A program made the position numbers and the translations under genes. Positions 26,826 through 37,965 of a DNA stretch of 64,000 nt are shown here, one piece after another (positions within the stretch are counted from its first letter, which is position 1; each line of letters opens with the position of its first letter). Source of the stretch: Vibrio europaeus (GTDB lineage Bacteria > Pseudomonadota > Gammaproteobacteria > Enterobacterales > Vibrionaceae); NCBI RefSeq assembly GCF_001695575.1, contig NZ_LUAX01000007.1:62001-126000 (forward strand), written 5' to 3'. The notes under the pieces are model-generated. The model had not been told where the DNA came from and did not search any database. It was given only the letters and a program-made list of their open reading frames with translations.

Positions 26826-27614
26826 CTATTTGTTTTTCCATTCTGGGCGACGTTTTTCTAGGAAGGCATTTACGCCCTCAGTCTGATCTTCTGTATCAAA
26901 TAGGTGAATAAATAGTTCTCGTTCTTTTACCAAACCGTGAGAGATGGGATTTGAACGAGTTGTCTGAATCAATGTTTTACAAGCAGCCACAGCAGGAGGG
27001 GACTGATTCGCCACCATCTCTGCTAGTTGAATCGCGGCTTCAAGTGCTTGCCCCTGCTCCACGACCTCTTCAACCAAACGGATATCAAACGCTTTATCGG
27101 CACTCACTTGTTCTCCACACAGGATGATTCGCTTCGCCCAGCCTTCTCCAACCAATGCAGTTAAGTTTTGTGTTCCACCAGCACAAGGCAACAAGCCCAC
27201 TTTCGCTTCCGGTAAAGCCAACTTAGCTTGTTTCTCTGCGATGCGAATATCACAGGCGAGCGCGACTTCTAGCCCGCCCCCCATCGCATAACCATTTATG
27301 GCGGCAATGGAAACGCCACGAAAAGCACTCAAGGTCTCAAAGGCTTCTCCAAAGGCGCGCGCCATATCCGCAGCAACACTAGAGTCTCCGGAGGAAAAAA
27401 GATTCAGATCTGCGCCCGCGGAGAAAAACTTCTCTCCTTGGCCGGTAATCACCAGAGCATAAACATCCATATTGCTATTAAGCTCAATCACCAACTGTTT
27501 AAGCTGATTCAAGCTCTGTTTTGTCCAAGTGTTGGCTGGCGGGTTGTTCATCGTCAATACAGCGACATGGTTATGTATCTTGTGTTCGATAGGATTAACT
27601 GATTGCTGTGACAT
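26826..27614 (-). CDS. Enoyl-CoA hydratase
   Basis: 262 residues. Oxyanion-hole motif GQGEKFFSAGADLNLF, catalytic-loop INGYAMGGGLEVALACDIRIAEKQAKLALPEAKVGLLPCAGGTQNL with both glutamates expected for a hydratase. The likely reaction is hydration of methacrylyl-CoA (valine) or tiglyl-CoA (isoleucine). Eleven bases after the acyl-CoA dehydrogenase gene and 17 before the hydrolase gene, so part of the same operon. Confidence 0.9.
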   Translation of the reverse strand: MSQQSVNPIEHKIHNHVAVLTMNNPPANTWTKQSLNQLKQLVIELNSNMDVYALVITGQGEKFFSAGADLNLFSSGDSSVAADMARAFGEAFETLSAFRGVSIAAINGYAMGGGLEVALACDIRIAEKQAKLALPEAKVGLLPCAGGTQNLTALVGEGWAKRIILCGEQVSADKAFDIRLVEEVVEQGQALEAAIQLAEMVANQSPPAVAACKTLIQTTRSNPISHGLVKERELFIHLFDTEDQTEGVNAFLEKRRPEWKNK

Positions 27615-27625
27615 AATCTCTTTCC

Positions 27626-28780
27626 TTAGAGTATTTCTGAACCTTCGCTAAGAAGACGTCTTGCAACAATAACGCGCATGATCTCGTTGGTGCCTTCCAA
27701 AATCTGATGAACTCTTACGTCCCTGAAATGACGCTCTAATGGATACTCTCTGATATAACCATAGCCTCCATAGAGCTGAAGTGCCTGATCACAAACCTTA
27801 AAACCCACATCAGTAGCAAAACGTTTCGCCATGGCGCAGTATGTCGTTGCTTCGGGATCGCCACTGTCGAGTTTGCTTGCCGCTAATCGCACCAATTGAC
27901 GAGCAGCGACTAACTCAGTCACCATGTCAGCAAGTTTAAATTGGAGTGCCTGAAAACTGCCGATCGTTTTGCCGAACTGCTTGCGCTCATTGACGTATTG
28001 GATTGCTTGATTGAGTGCTTGTTGGGCAGTGCCTATAGAACAGGCTGCGATGTTAATTCGCCCGCCATCAAGCCCTTTCATGGCAAAGATAAAGCCTTGC
28101 CCTTCTTCACCCAATAAGTAGTCTTTCGGGATAACAACGTTCTCAAACGTAATACTACGCGTTGGTTGGGAGTTCCAGCCCATTTTGGGTTCTTTACGCC
28201 CATAGCTAATGCCTTCGATATTGGCAGGCACCACAAATGCAGAGACGCCTTTTGCCCCTTCACTCCCTGTTCTCGCCATCACCACCAGCACGTCGGTTTC
28301 ACCCGCGCCAGAGATGAAGACTTTGGCACCGTTTATGACATAACCATCGTCTGTGAGTTTGGCGGTCGTGGTCAGAGAGGCGGCATCTGACCCAGCGTTA
28401 GGCTCTGTTAAGCAATAGGAGCCTAACCATTCGCCTGTTATCAGCTTAGGGCATATTTCTTGTTTTACTTTGTCACTGGCAAAGCTTCCTACCATCCAAG
28501 TCACCATGTTATGGATGGTCATAAAAGCCGTAGTCGAGGTACACCCCATTGCAAGCGGCTCAAAAATGATCGAAGCATCTAATCGGCTTAATCCCAAGCC
28601 GCCTTGTTCTTCAGGTGTGTAAAGACTAAGAAAGCCAAGCTCTCCGGCTTCTCTCAGTACCTCTTTAGGGAAGATTTGTTGCTCGTCCCACTCTGCCGCT
28701 TTAGGCGCTAACTTCTCTCTTGCAAACTGCATAGCGGTATCCGCGAAAGCTCTTTGATCTTCATTGAGTTCAAAGTCCAT
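27626..28780 (-). CDS. Acyl-CoA dehydrogenase, probably isobutyryl-/2-methyl-branched-chain-specific
   Basis: 384 residues, the usual length. FAD and substrate motifs: YCLTEPNAGSDAASL, VFISGAGETDVLVVMARTG, GGYGYIREYPLERHFRDVRVHQILEGTNEIMR; the catalytic base is the glutamate in the EGTNEI segment, as in isobutyryl-CoA and short-chain dehydrogenases. It forms the 2,3-double bond and passes electrons to EtfAB (51.7-53.4 kb). Valine/isoleucine specificity comes from mmsA and mmsB in the operon. Confidence 0.88.
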   Translation of the reverse strand: MDFELNEDQRAFADTAMQFAREKLAPKAAEWDEQQIFPKEVLREAGELGFLSLYTPEEQGGLGLSRLDASIIFEPLAMGCTSTTAFMTIHNMVTWMVGSFASDKVKQEICPKLITGEWLGSYCLTEPNAGSDAASLTTTAKLTDDGYVINGAKVFISGAGETDVLVVMARTGSEGAKGVSAFVVPANIEGISYGRKEPKMGWNSQPTRSITFENVVIPKDYLLGEEGQGFIFAMKGLDGGRINIAACSIGTAQQALNQAIQYVNERKQFGKTIGSFQALQFKLADMVTELVAARQLVRLAASKLDSGDPEATTYCAMAKRFATDVGFKVCDQALQLYGGYGYIREYPLERHFRDVRVHQILEGTNEIMRVIVARRLLSEGSEIL

Positions 28781-28790
28781 ATCTCCTCCC

Positions 28791-30284
28791 CTATCGAAGC
28801 TGAATCGTCATATTCGGCCCTGATGGAATATCATCATCGAACCAACGCGCTGTGACTGTTTTGGTTTCTGTGTAGAACCGCACCGCTTGCTTACCATAGG
28901 CGTGAAGGTCGCCGTAGAAACTGCCTCGCCAGCCAGTAAATGAGAAGAAAGGCAACGGCACTGGAATTGGTACGTTGATCCCGACTTGGCCAACCAGAAT
29001 CTCATGTTGGTATTTTCTCGCAGCGGCGCCGTTGGCAGTAAATATTGATGTGCCATTGCCATATGGGTTGTTGTTTATCAGCTCGATCGCCTCTTCTAAC
29101 GTGTCGACTTCTAAACACACCAGTACTGGGCCAAATATCTCTTGTTGATAAATGGACATATCAGTCGTCACGCCGCTGAACAGCGTTGGCGCGAGCCAGT
29201 TCCCATCAGGTAAACCTTCAACCGTACAATTCGTCCCGTCGAGTTCGCATTTAGCCCCTTGCGCCTTACCTTCTTCAATGAGGCTCATAACACGCAGCTT
29301 CGCTTGTTGACTAATTAAGGGGCCATACCCAGCTTGTTCGTCATTCCAAGCGCCAGGTTTAACCTTCGCCATTTCAGAGGCAAGGTCACCGATCCACTCT
29401 TTAGAACTGCCGACGAAAACCGCGACAGAAATCGCCATACAGCGCTGCCCTGCCGCCCCCACTGAGGAACCGACCAAGTTGTTAACGACTTGAGCTTTGT
29501 TTGCATCTGGCATCACAACCATATGGTTTTTAGCCCCCGCAAACGCTTGAACACGTTTATTGTTAGCCGTACCCGTATGATAAATGTACTGAGCGACGCT
29601 TACCGAGCCTACAAATGAGACGGCCTTGATGACAGGGTGTTCAAGCAGATAGTCCACCTGCTCTTTACCACCATGAATAATCTGTAGAACGCCTTTTGGT
29701 GCTCCCGCTTGTTCAAATAATTGAGCCAATCGCATCGCCGTTAAAGGTACTTGCTCGGATGGCTTGAGAACAAAGGTGTTTCCCGCTGCAATAGCGAGCG
29801 GAAACATCCACAATGGAATCATTGCCGGGAAATTAAAAGGCGTGATACCACAGCACACGCCGAGAGGTTGAATCAGTGAATAGGAGTCGATGTCAGTCGC
29901 GACGTTCTCAACCGTTTCTCCCATCATATTGCTGGCGATGTTTCCGGCCTGTTCAACCACTTCAATCCCTCGCCAGACATCCCCTTTAGCATCAACCGTG
30001 GTTTTACCCGTCTCTTTCGATAAAATTTCAGCAATTTCATCATGGTGTTCTTTCAGCAAATGTTGATATCTCAGCATGACCCTAGCACGCTCCGACACCG
30101 CCACATTCTTCCATTGATGAAAGACGGTTTCCGCGTTACGAATAGCGCGCTCCATTTCTTCTTCGGTAGCACACGGAAGTTTTGCAATTACTGCGTTAGT
30201 TGCTGGGTTAGTCACGTCGATCCACTGACTAGATTGAGATTGGCAAAACTCACCGCCGACGAACAAAGAGACTGTCTGTGTCAT
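28791..30284 (-). CDS. mmsA: Methylmalonate-semialdehyde dehydrogenase (CoA-acylating)
   Basis: 497 residues. Aldehyde-dehydrogenase fold with [40 protein letters not shown] and the catalytic cysteine in [11 protein letters not shown], plus [19 protein letters not shown] and the C-terminal [26 protein letters not shown] typical of MmsA. It converts methylmalonate semialdehyde to propionyl-CoA at the end of valine breakdown. Second gene of the operon. Confidence 0.95.
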   Translation of the reverse strand: MTQTVSLFVGGEFCQSQSSQWIDVTNPATNAVIAKLPCATEEEMERAIRNAETVFHQWKNVAVSERARVMLRYQHLLKEHHDEIAEILSKETGKTTVDAKGDVWRGIEVVEQAGNIASNMMGETVENVATDIDSYSLIQPLGVCCGITPFNFPAMIPLWMFPLAIAAGNTFVLKPSEQVPLTAMRLAQLFEQAGAPKGVLQIIHGGKEQVDYLLEHPVIKAVSFVGSVSVAQYIYHTGTANNKRVQAFAGAKNHMVVMPDANKAQVVNNLVGSSVGAAGQRCMAISVAVFVGSSKEWIGDLASEMAKVKPGAWNDEQAGYGPLISQQAKLRVMSLIEEGKAQGAKCELDGTNCTVEGLPDGNWLAPTLFSGVTTDMSIYQQEIFGPVLVCLEVDTLEEAIELINNNPYGNGTSIFTANGAAARKYQHEILVGQVGINVPIPVPLPFFSFTGWRGSFYGDLHAYGKQAVRFYTETKTVTARWFDDDIPSGPNMTIQLR

Positions 30285-30310
30285 TGTGTTTTCCTTTCCG
30301 TATTTTGCTT

Positions 30311-31522
30311 TTAAACTGGAATCTCGATGGCAATTGCTGTTGCTTCACCACCACCAATACAAATTGCCGCGACTCCTTTCATAGGCTTACGCTTAGTAGC
30401 ATCCCCTTCAACGCCATACGCCTGAAGTTGTCTGAGGCTATATATCAGAGTCGTCAAAATTCTCGCGCCGCTTGCACCGATTGGGTGCCCCAGTGCGCAC
30501 GCTCCGCCTTTAATGTTGACTTTGCTACTATCAAGTTGAAGCTCCTTAACCGCGATCTGTGTAACGACAGCAAAGGCTTCATTGATTTCCCATAAATCAA
30601 CGTCTTCAACCTCCCAATCTAAAGTCGAGAGTAATTGTTCAATCGCGTAGACAGGCGCAACCGTAAACTCCGCAGGCTTACGCGCGTGTGTGGAATGCGC
30701 TTTGATGATCGCAAGAGGTTTCTTTTCAAGACGGCTCGCCTTTTCAGACTCCATCAAGACTAGCGCAGCAGCACCGTCAGAAATGGCGCTAGAGTTGGCT
30801 GCGGTGATTGAACCCTCTATGGCAAAGGCGGGCTTCAGCTTGGGGATTTTATTAGCGTCGATGGAGCGTGGCTGCTCGTCATAGCTAAGTGTTTCGCCGT
30901 TTTTGAGTGAAATAGACACCAGCTCTTCACCAAACATCTTCTGTTTGTCCGCTGCGAGGGCTCGATGAACAGATTGCGTTGCCCATTCATCCATTTGCTC
31001 ACGTGTGAACGCCAGTTGATCGGCAATCTGTTGGCCGTAAACACCCATAAGTTCTCCCTCATAGGCGTCTTGCAGTCCATCTAAGAACATATGGTCATAG
31101 GTGGTTTTATGCCCCATTCGCATGCCACTGCGAGCTTCTCTCATTAGGTACGGGGCGTTTGTCATGCTCTCCATACCACCTGCAACCGCACATTGAATCG
31201 AGCCCAATTTGATTAGGTCATGTGCCAGCATCACCGACTTCATTCCAGAGCCACAAACTTTGTTTACTGTGGTGCAGGGGGTACTTTGCTCAAGGCCACC
31301 GCCCAAAGCCGCTTGTCTGGCAGGCGCTTGACCACACCCTGCAGGCAGCACGCACCCCATATAGACTTCATCCACTTCATAGGGTGATAGTTGAGCCTGT
31401 TCAAGCGCACCTTGTATCGCCAATGCGCCTAACTGTGGTGAAGAATAATCTGCCAACAAACCTTGAAACTTTCCCATGGGAGTACGTTTCGCTGACACTA
31501 TCCAAATCTCTTTTTGCTCCAT
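30311..31522 (-). CDS. Acetyl-CoA C-acyltransferase (thiolase)
   Basis: 403 residues. Catalytic cysteine in [14 protein letters not shown] (about residue 90), histidine in [18 protein letters not shown], and the C-terminal [13 protein letters not shown]. In this operon the likely task is cleavage of 2-methylacetoacetyl-CoA (isoleucine) or acetoacetyl-CoA from leucine. First gene of the minus-strand operon, divergent from liuR with two LiuR-like sites between them. Confidence 0.92.
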   Translation of the reverse strand: MEQKEIWIVSAKRTPMGKFQGLLADYSSPQLGALAIQGALEQAQLSPYEVDEVYMGCVLPAGCGQAPARQAALGGGLEQSTPCTTVNKVCGSGMKSVMLAHDLIKLGSIQCAVAGGMESMTNAPYLMREARSGMRMGHKTTYDHMFLDGLQDAYEGELMGVYGQQIADQLAFTREQMDEWATQSVHRALAADKQKMFGEELVSISLKNGETLSYDEQPRSIDANKIPKLKPAFAIEGSITAANSSAISDGAAALVLMESEKASRLEKKPLAIIKAHSTHARKPAEFTVAPVYAIEQLLSTLDWEVEDVDLWEINEAFAVVTQIAVKELQLDSSKVNIKGGACALGHPIGASGARILTTLIYSLRQLQAYGVEGDATKRKPMKGVAAICIGGGEATAIAIEIPV

Positions 31523-31630
31523 TGCGCCGCCCTCTCTGACGTAGCTCTGTATTTCATTGGTGAGTGTTTATCTCGATGGCCGCTCTAGTTACTGCTCTGT
31601 CTCTCTATTAGATCGGCCGAACTTAATTTC

Positions 31631-31646
31631 TTGACGTTTACGTAAG
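31631..31646. promoter_or_regulatory. Candidate LiuR operator 1
   Basis: TTGACGTTTACGTAAG: two seven-base half-sites around two bases, one mismatch from a perfect dyad. It lies between the divergent thiolase and liuR genes, closer to the thiolase. Confidence 0.75.
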
Positions 31647-31659
31647 CATAGCACTAACA

Positions 31660-31675
31660 TTTACGTAAACGTAAA
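31660..31675. promoter_or_regulatory. Candidate LiuR operator 2
   Basis: TTTACGTAAACGTAAA is a perfect 7-2-7 dyad (TTTACGT / ACGTAAA), 29 bases from operator 1. It matches the LiuR-type motif reported for gammaproteobacteria as I recall it. It probably controls liuR and the liu genes. Confidence 0.8.
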
Positions 31676-31768
31676 GAAACAAAACAAACTATTTTGCAAA
31701 CTATTTGATTCAACCATTTCAGAATCAGTCAACAAGCCAAGAATTTAGATAACTAGGAAAGAGTCTCA

Positions 31769-32146
31769 GTGGAAAAATATAAGATTAGCGATCTCGCCAA
31801 AGAATTCGACATAACAACGCGTAGCATCCGTTTTTACGAAGATGAGGGGCTCATTCAGCCCGAGCGTCAAGGCAGCATGCGCATCTACAACAGACGAGAT
31901 AGAACCCGACTCAAGTTAATTCTGCGCGGTAAGCGGCTAGGGTTTTCTCTGGCTGAGATTCGTGAACTATTTGAACTTTACGATACTCATCAAGGTGATA
32001 CTCAGTTAACTGAAATGCTGAAAATCATTGATGAAAAAGAAGCGGTGCTCATGCGCCAACTCGATGACATTAACAATATGCTGGGTGATCTCAACCTTGC
32101 TCGTGAACGATGTGAGCAAGCATTAGAGGCGAGTCAAACCAGCTAG
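31769..32146 (+). CDS. liuR: MerR-family regulator of branched-chain amino-acid catabolism
   Basis: 125 residues starting at a GTG (AGGAAAGAG just upstream). N-terminal MerR winged helix (ISDLAKEFDITTRSIRFYEDEGLIQPERQ), then YNRRDRTRLKLILRGKRLGFSLAEIRELFELYD and a C-terminal dimerisation coiled coil. It has no cysteine metal site of the CueR type. Position upstream of liuA and next to two palindromic sites identifies LiuR, which represses the genes when the pathway substrate is absent. Confidence 0.9.
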   Translation: MEKYKISDLAKEFDITTRSIRFYEDEGLIQPERQGSMRIYNRRDRTRLKLILRGKRLGFSLAEIRELFELYDTHQGDTQLTEMLKIIDEKEAVLMRQLDDINNMLGDLNLARERCEQALEASQTS

Positions 32147-32180
32147 ATAAGCACAAACGTCTTCGAGTCTTTTTCAAACA

Positions 32181-32254
32181 GTGGTTTTTAAAATAATGGT
32201 TTTAAAACAGTAGTTTTGGAAATGATAATTATGGAAACGGTGATTTTGGAAACG
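32181..32254 (+). repeat. Imperfect 15-base tandem repeat (five units) between liuR and liuA
   Basis: Five units of 14-15 bases can be laid out: GTGGTTTTTAAAATA, ATGGTTTTAAAACA, GTAGTTTTGGAAATG, ATAATTATGGAAACG and GTGATTTTGGAAACG. The last three share TTTGGAAAYG or TATGGAAACG cores. The array ends about 30 bases before the liuA start and lies in the liuRA transcript leader. Confidence 0.75.
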
Positions 32255-32285
32255 ATAAGCTAAAAACCGTTCGCTTGGAGGCGTT

Positions 32286-33455
32286 ATGCTATCACAATAC
32301 ATCCCTCTTAATTTTGGGTTAGATGAATCCATCAATCTTCTTCGTGAACATGTGTGTGGATTCGCCCAACAACACATTGCCCCTCGCGCAGCGGAGATAG
32401 ATCGCTCCAATAGTTTCCCTAATCAGCTGTGGCCCGAGCTCGGTAGCATGGGTTTACTGGGTGTCACCGTCAGTGAACAATATGGTGGTGCAGAAATGGG
32501 CTACCTTGCTCATGTCATTGCGATGGAAGAGATCAGTCGCGCCTCCGCTTCTGTTGCTCTGAGTTATGGGGCTCACTCAAACTTGTGCGTTAATCAGATA
32601 TTTCGTAACGGCAACGAGTCTCAACGCACTCAATACCTGCCTAAGCTCATCGACGGTTCCCATATCGGAGCGCTGGCAATGAGTGAACCCAACGCGGGAT
32701 CAGATGTGGTGAGCATGCAGCTAAAGGCTGAATTAAAAGGCGACCACTATCGACTTAATGGTTCCAAAATGTGGATTACTAACGGCCCTGATGCAGATGT
32801 TCTGGTGGTTTATGCCAAAACCGAACCTGACAAAGGCTCACATGGCATCACTGCATTCATAGTCGAGAAAACCTTTCACGGATTTAGCCATGCGCAAAAG
32901 CTCGATAAGCTAGGGATGCGGGGCTCAAACACGTGCGAGCTAGTATTTGAAAACTGCAAGGTGCCCGTAGAAAACGTCTTAGGCGAAGTCAATCATGGCG
33001 TGAAGGTGTTAATGAGTGGGCTTGACTACGAAAGGGTTGTACTCGCCGCAGGCCCTCTCGGCATCATGCAAGCCTGCTTAGATCTTGTCATACCTTATAT
33101 CCACGACCGAAAACAGTTCGGACAATCGATCGGCGAGTTTCAACTGGTGCAGGCCAAAGTCGCAGACATGTACACGCGAACCAACGCAGCTCGTGCCTAT
33201 TTGTATGCAGTCGCTGGAGCCTGCGACAGAGGTCATGCAAGCCGAAAAGATGCCGCCGGTGCGATTCTCTATTGCGCTGAACTCGCGACCCAAATCGCCC
33301 TCGATGCCATCCAACTTCTAGGCGGAAATGGCTATATCAATGAGTTCCCAGCAGGACGTCTGCTACGAGACGCAAAACTGTATGAAATTGGAGCTGGCAC
33401 GTCTGAGATCCGCCGTATGCTCATTGGTCGCGAACTATTCGAAGAAACTCGTTAA
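32286..33455 (+). CDS. liuA: Isovaleryl-CoA dehydrogenase
   Basis: 389 residues; GGAGG four bases from the ATG. ACAD motifs: [53 protein letters not shown], and [34 protein letters not shown]. The final GAGTSEI lacks the usual catalytic glutamate, while the DYERV glutamate is present: the arrangement of isovaleryl-CoA dehydrogenases. It oxidises isovaleryl-CoA to 3-methylcrotonyl-CoA, with EtfAB as acceptor. Second step of leucine breakdown. Confidence 0.95.
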   Translation: MLSQYIPLNFGLDESINLLREHVCGFAQQHIAPRAAEIDRSNSFPNQLWPELGSMGLLGVTVSEQYGGAEMGYLAHVIAMEEISRASASVALSYGAHSNLCVNQIFRNGNESQRTQYLPKLIDGSHIGALAMSEPNAGSDVVSMQLKAELKGDHYRLNGSKMWITNGPDADVLVVYAKTEPDKGSHGITAFIVEKTFHGFSHAQKLDKLGMRGSNTCELVFENCKVPVENVLGEVNHGVKVLMSGLDYERVVLAAGPLGIMQACLDLVIPYIHDRKQFGQSIGEFQLVQAKVADMYTRTNAARAYLYAVAGACDRGHASRKDAAGAILYCAELATQIALDAIQLLGGNGYINEFPAGRLLRDAKLYEIGAGTSEIRRMLIGRELFEETR

Positions 33456-33465
33456 TGAGGTCACC

Positions 33466-35073
<1,608 letters not shown>

Positions 35074-35077
35074 CGAC

Positions 35078-35890
35078 ATGAAGCGCAACAGCCGTATAAC
35101 CAAGAAAAGTGATGTTCTCGTACATCTAGAGGAAGACGGTATTGCTCACTTGGTACTTAATCGTCCAAGCAGCGCCAACGCCTTCAACGCTGAGGTTATT
35201 TCGCAGTTAATCGCTCACTTAGATGCCTTATCGTCAGACACTCGTGTCCGAGCACTGATCCTTTCAGGCAATGGCAAACACTTCTCTGCAGGTGCTGACA
35301 TAGAATGGATGCGTTCAATGGCGGCAAAGAGTCAGCAAGAGAATCAACTTGATGCTTTTCAGCTGGCTACTTTGCTTGATAAGTTAGATCGCTTCCCTCA
35401 CCCAAGCGTGGCAGTGGTTCAGGGTAGTGCATTTGGTGGGGCTCTTGGCCTAGTCTGCTGCTGTGACATGGTTATTGCGCATGAGAGCGCAATGTTTTGC
35501 TTAAGCGAAGTGAAGTTGGGGCTTGTGCCAGCAACCATAGCCCCCTACGTGATTCGCACCATTGGCGTTAGACATGCTCGCCGCTATATGCTTTCCGCGG
35601 AAAGAATCGATGCTTACACCGCTCAATCACTCAATATCGTTCATCAGCTATCAAATTCTGAGCAGCTAAAAGAGCATGCCGGTGAATGGATTGCACCGTT
35701 ACTAAAACACAGCCCGCAAGCTTTGGTCGAAGCCAAAAAGCTTTGCCATCATTGCTATCAGGCGCCAATTGACGAGTCGATGAAAAGCTACACTAGCGAG
35801 CTGATTGCGAATATTCGCGTCTCACCTCAAGGCCAAGAGGGTTTATCTGCGTTTCTCGAAAAACGCACTCCAAAATGGAATTCGGAGTAA
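35078..35890 (+). CDS. liuC: Methylglutaconyl-CoA hydratase (crotonase family)
   Basis: 270 residues from the ATG at 35078, four bases after liuB. Crotonase motifs: LNRPSSANAFNAEVI, GKHFSAGADIEWMRSM, VQGSAFGGALGLVCCCDMVIA, CLSEVKLGLVPATIAPYVIR. The position in the leucine operon between MccB and HMG-CoA lyase fits hydration of 3-methylglutaconyl-CoA to HMG-CoA. Naming depends on context as well as motifs. Confidence 0.92.
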   Translation: MKRNSRITKKSDVLVHLEEDGIAHLVLNRPSSANAFNAEVISQLIAHLDALSSDTRVRALILSGNGKHFSAGADIEWMRSMAAKSQQENQLDAFQLATLLDKLDRFPHPSVAVVQGSAFGGALGLVCCCDMVIAHESAMFCLSEVKLGLVPATIAPYVIRTIGVRHARRYMLSAERIDAYTAQSLNIVHQLSNSEQLKEHAGEWIAPLLKHSPQALVEAKKLCHHCYQAPIDESMKSYTSELIANIRVSPQGQEGLSAFLEKRTPKWNSE

Positions 35891-35894
35891 AGCA

Positions 35895-36812
35895 ATGAGC
35901 CAACACATTAAGCTTCCCAAATCGGTGAATATCGTCGAGGTCGGCCCCCGAGATGGGTTACAAAACGAAGCCACACTCCCGCTCGAAGTTAAGGTCGCGT
36001 TGATCGATCAGCTCTCAAAAACTGGCCTTACTCATATTGAATCCGGCGCTTTTGTTTCCGAATCTAAAATACCGCAAATGGCCAACTCCCGTGAGGTGTT
36101 CGCGACTATCACTCGCCAACATCCTGTTATTTATTCGGCCTTAACGCCCAATGTTCGTGGTTTAGAATCAGCCCTAGATTGCGGTGTGGATCAAGTAGCA
36201 GTATTCACTGCTGCATCAGAAGGTTTTTGCCAACGTAATATAAACTGCTCAATTTCGCAGAGTTTAGAGCGATTTGAAGATGTTATAGAGTTGGCATCAA
36301 AGCATAATCTGCCCGTTCGAGGTTACCTATCTTGTATCATTGATTGCCCTTACGACGGCGCAACCGATCCCAAGCAAGTCGCGGATATTGCTCAGGTAAT
36401 GTTGGATATGGGCTGCTACGAAGTTTCCCTTGGCGATACGGTAGGCACAGGCACTCCTTTAAAAGTCGCCCATGTCCTAGAGGCGGTTTTCTCGACCACC
36501 TCTCCTTCTCATATCGCCGCTCATTTTCACGATACCTATGGGCAGGCGCTAGCCAACTTGTATCAAGCACTGCTCATGGGCGTATCAACCATTGACTCAA
36601 GCGTCGCAGGATTAGGTGGATGTCCTTATGCGAAAGGGGCAGCGGGCAATGTTGCCACAGAAGATGTACTTTATCTTTGCCAAGGGTTAGGTATCTCCAC
36701 TGGGGTAGATTTAGCTAAAGTCACCCAAACAGCATGGATGATTTGTCAGCAGTTAAATAAGCAACCGACATCAAAAGTCTCGCTCGCGACTCCTCCTGTC
36801 TCATTTCAATAA
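35895..36812 (+). CDS. liuE: Hydroxymethylglutaryl-CoA lyase
   Basis: 305 residues from the ATG at 35895, four bases after liuC. HMG-CoA lyase motifs: VEVGPRDGLQNE near the N-terminus, SLGDTVGTGTP, HFHDTYGQALANL (metal-binding histidines) and the active-site cysteine in GLGGCPYAKGAAGNVATED. It cleaves HMG-CoA to acetoacetate and acetyl-CoA, the last Liu step. It normally follows liuD; here it directly follows liuC. Confidence 0.95.
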   Translation: MSQHIKLPKSVNIVEVGPRDGLQNEATLPLEVKVALIDQLSKTGLTHIESGAFVSESKIPQMANSREVFATITRQHPVIYSALTPNVRGLESALDCGVDQVAVFTAASEGFCQRNINCSISQSLERFEDVIELASKHNLPVRGYLSCIIDCPYDGATDPKQVADIAQVMLDMGCYEVSLGDTVGTGTPLKVAHVLEAVFSTTSPSHIAAHFHDTYGQALANLYQALLMGVSTIDSSVAGLGGCPYAKGAAGNVATEDVLYLCQGLGISTGVDLAKVTQTAWMICQQLNKQPTSKVSLATPPVSFQ

Positions 36813-36981
36813 TTCTGTGTCGAACCTCCAATTTTCCGGTCTGCTTTCTATAAAGCACGTGAAATCATTAGGATAAGTGTGTTAACTATCGTTAAATTAC
36901 TTGAACCAAAGTCACAGTATTAATTTAGTTTCGCTTTTGCAATCTAAGTGGCGCTTTGTAACAGGCTATCGAATTACAACA

Positions 36982-37965
36982 ATGAACATATTAGTGTGTG
37001 ACGACTCGGTTATTGCCCGAAAATCAATCATCGGCAGAATTGCTCCCTCTACCCATATCACCATTCATCAAGCTGAGCACGGCAAAGAAGCGCTTGAAGT
37101 TATGCTGGCGCACAATATTGATCTGCTTTTCTTAGACCTCACCATGCCCGTAATGGATGGTTTTGAGGTACTGGCTTCTATGCCTGTGAGCCAGTACCCT
37201 ACCCAAGTAGTGGTGGTCTCTGGTGATATTCAGTCTGAGGCCAAATCTCGCTGTACGGATTTAGGAGCCCTGCACTTTATCGAGAAGCCTTTTGTCACTT
37301 CCGATTTAGTAGCACTGTTTGAGCACTATCGGTTGCCTTTGAGAAATACCGACGTCAGACCTAATCAGCAAAGTCGCAAGCCGATCGATTTGATGGCGGC
37401 AATTCGTGAAATGAGTAACGTTGCGCTTGGGGCAAGTGCTTCATTAATTGCTCAGCAAATGGGTCGTTTTATTGAGATGCCCCTACCTAACGTGGCTTCA
37501 TTGCATCAGTCAGAACTGACCATGACGGTGCAAGATATCGTTAACAATTCTGAATCTCGTGCTGTCTCACAACGCTTCGTTGGCAACGGTATTAATGGTG
37601 AAGCTTTAGTCTGCTTGCATGGCTCTGGATTTGAGCTGCTTGCTTGCTCAGACAATGATGCCCTTAGTAGCTCGGTCAATGAAGTGATTCTCGATCTATC
37701 CAATTTGCTGGTCTCATCATTTCTCAACTCTTTCAGTAAACAACTTGATATTGCAATTTCGCTGCGCCAACCGATCGTTTTAGAAAAAGATCTGTTGCAA
37801 GTTTCACTGGGTTGTGAGCAATTTCTTAAAGACTATGAGCAGGATATTTTTACCATAGAGTTCGTTTATAGAGCGGAGAATCTCGATATCGCCTGCGACA
37901 TCATCTTCTTGATGGACTATGAATCTTTGAATGCAATAGAAGACATTTTGGAGAGTGTATTATGA
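36982..37965 (+). CDS. Response-regulator receiver fused to CheC-like phosphatase domain
   Basis: 327 residues from MNILVCDDSVIARK at 36982 (an upstream in-frame TTG at 36901 is less likely). Residues 1-120 form an intact receiver (DD pair, phospho-acceptor in LLFLDLTMPVMDGF, lysine in IEKPF). Residues about 140-320 look like CheC/CheX (IREMSNVALGASASLIAQQM near the start and LDLSNLLVSSFLNSF in the middle, helices with the E/D-x2-N pattern). The pairing suggests CheC dephosphorylates CheY-type receivers in response to its own receiver. It overlaps the diguanylate cyclase gene by four bases. Confidence 0.85.
   Translation: MNILVCDDSVIARKSIIGRIAPSTHITIHQAEHGKEALEVMLAHNIDLLFLDLTMPVMDGFEVLASMPVSQYPTQVVVVSGDIQSEAKSRCTDLGALHFIEKPFVTSDLVALFEHYRLPLRNTDVRPNQQSRKPIDLMAAIREMSNVALGASASLIAQQMGRFIEMPLPNVASLHQSELTMTVQDIVNNSESRAVSQRFVGNGINGEALVCLHGSGFELLACSDNDALSSSVNEVILDLSNLLVSSFLNSFSKQLDIAISLRQPIVLEKDLLQVSLGCEQFLKDYEQDIFTIEFVYRAENLDIACDIIFLMDYESLNAIEDILESVL

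Noticed and set aside
32174..32410. 78-codon minus-strand frame with a five-residue repeat
   Set aside because: The periodic peptide is only a translation of the 15-base tandem repeat and overlaps liuA antisense.
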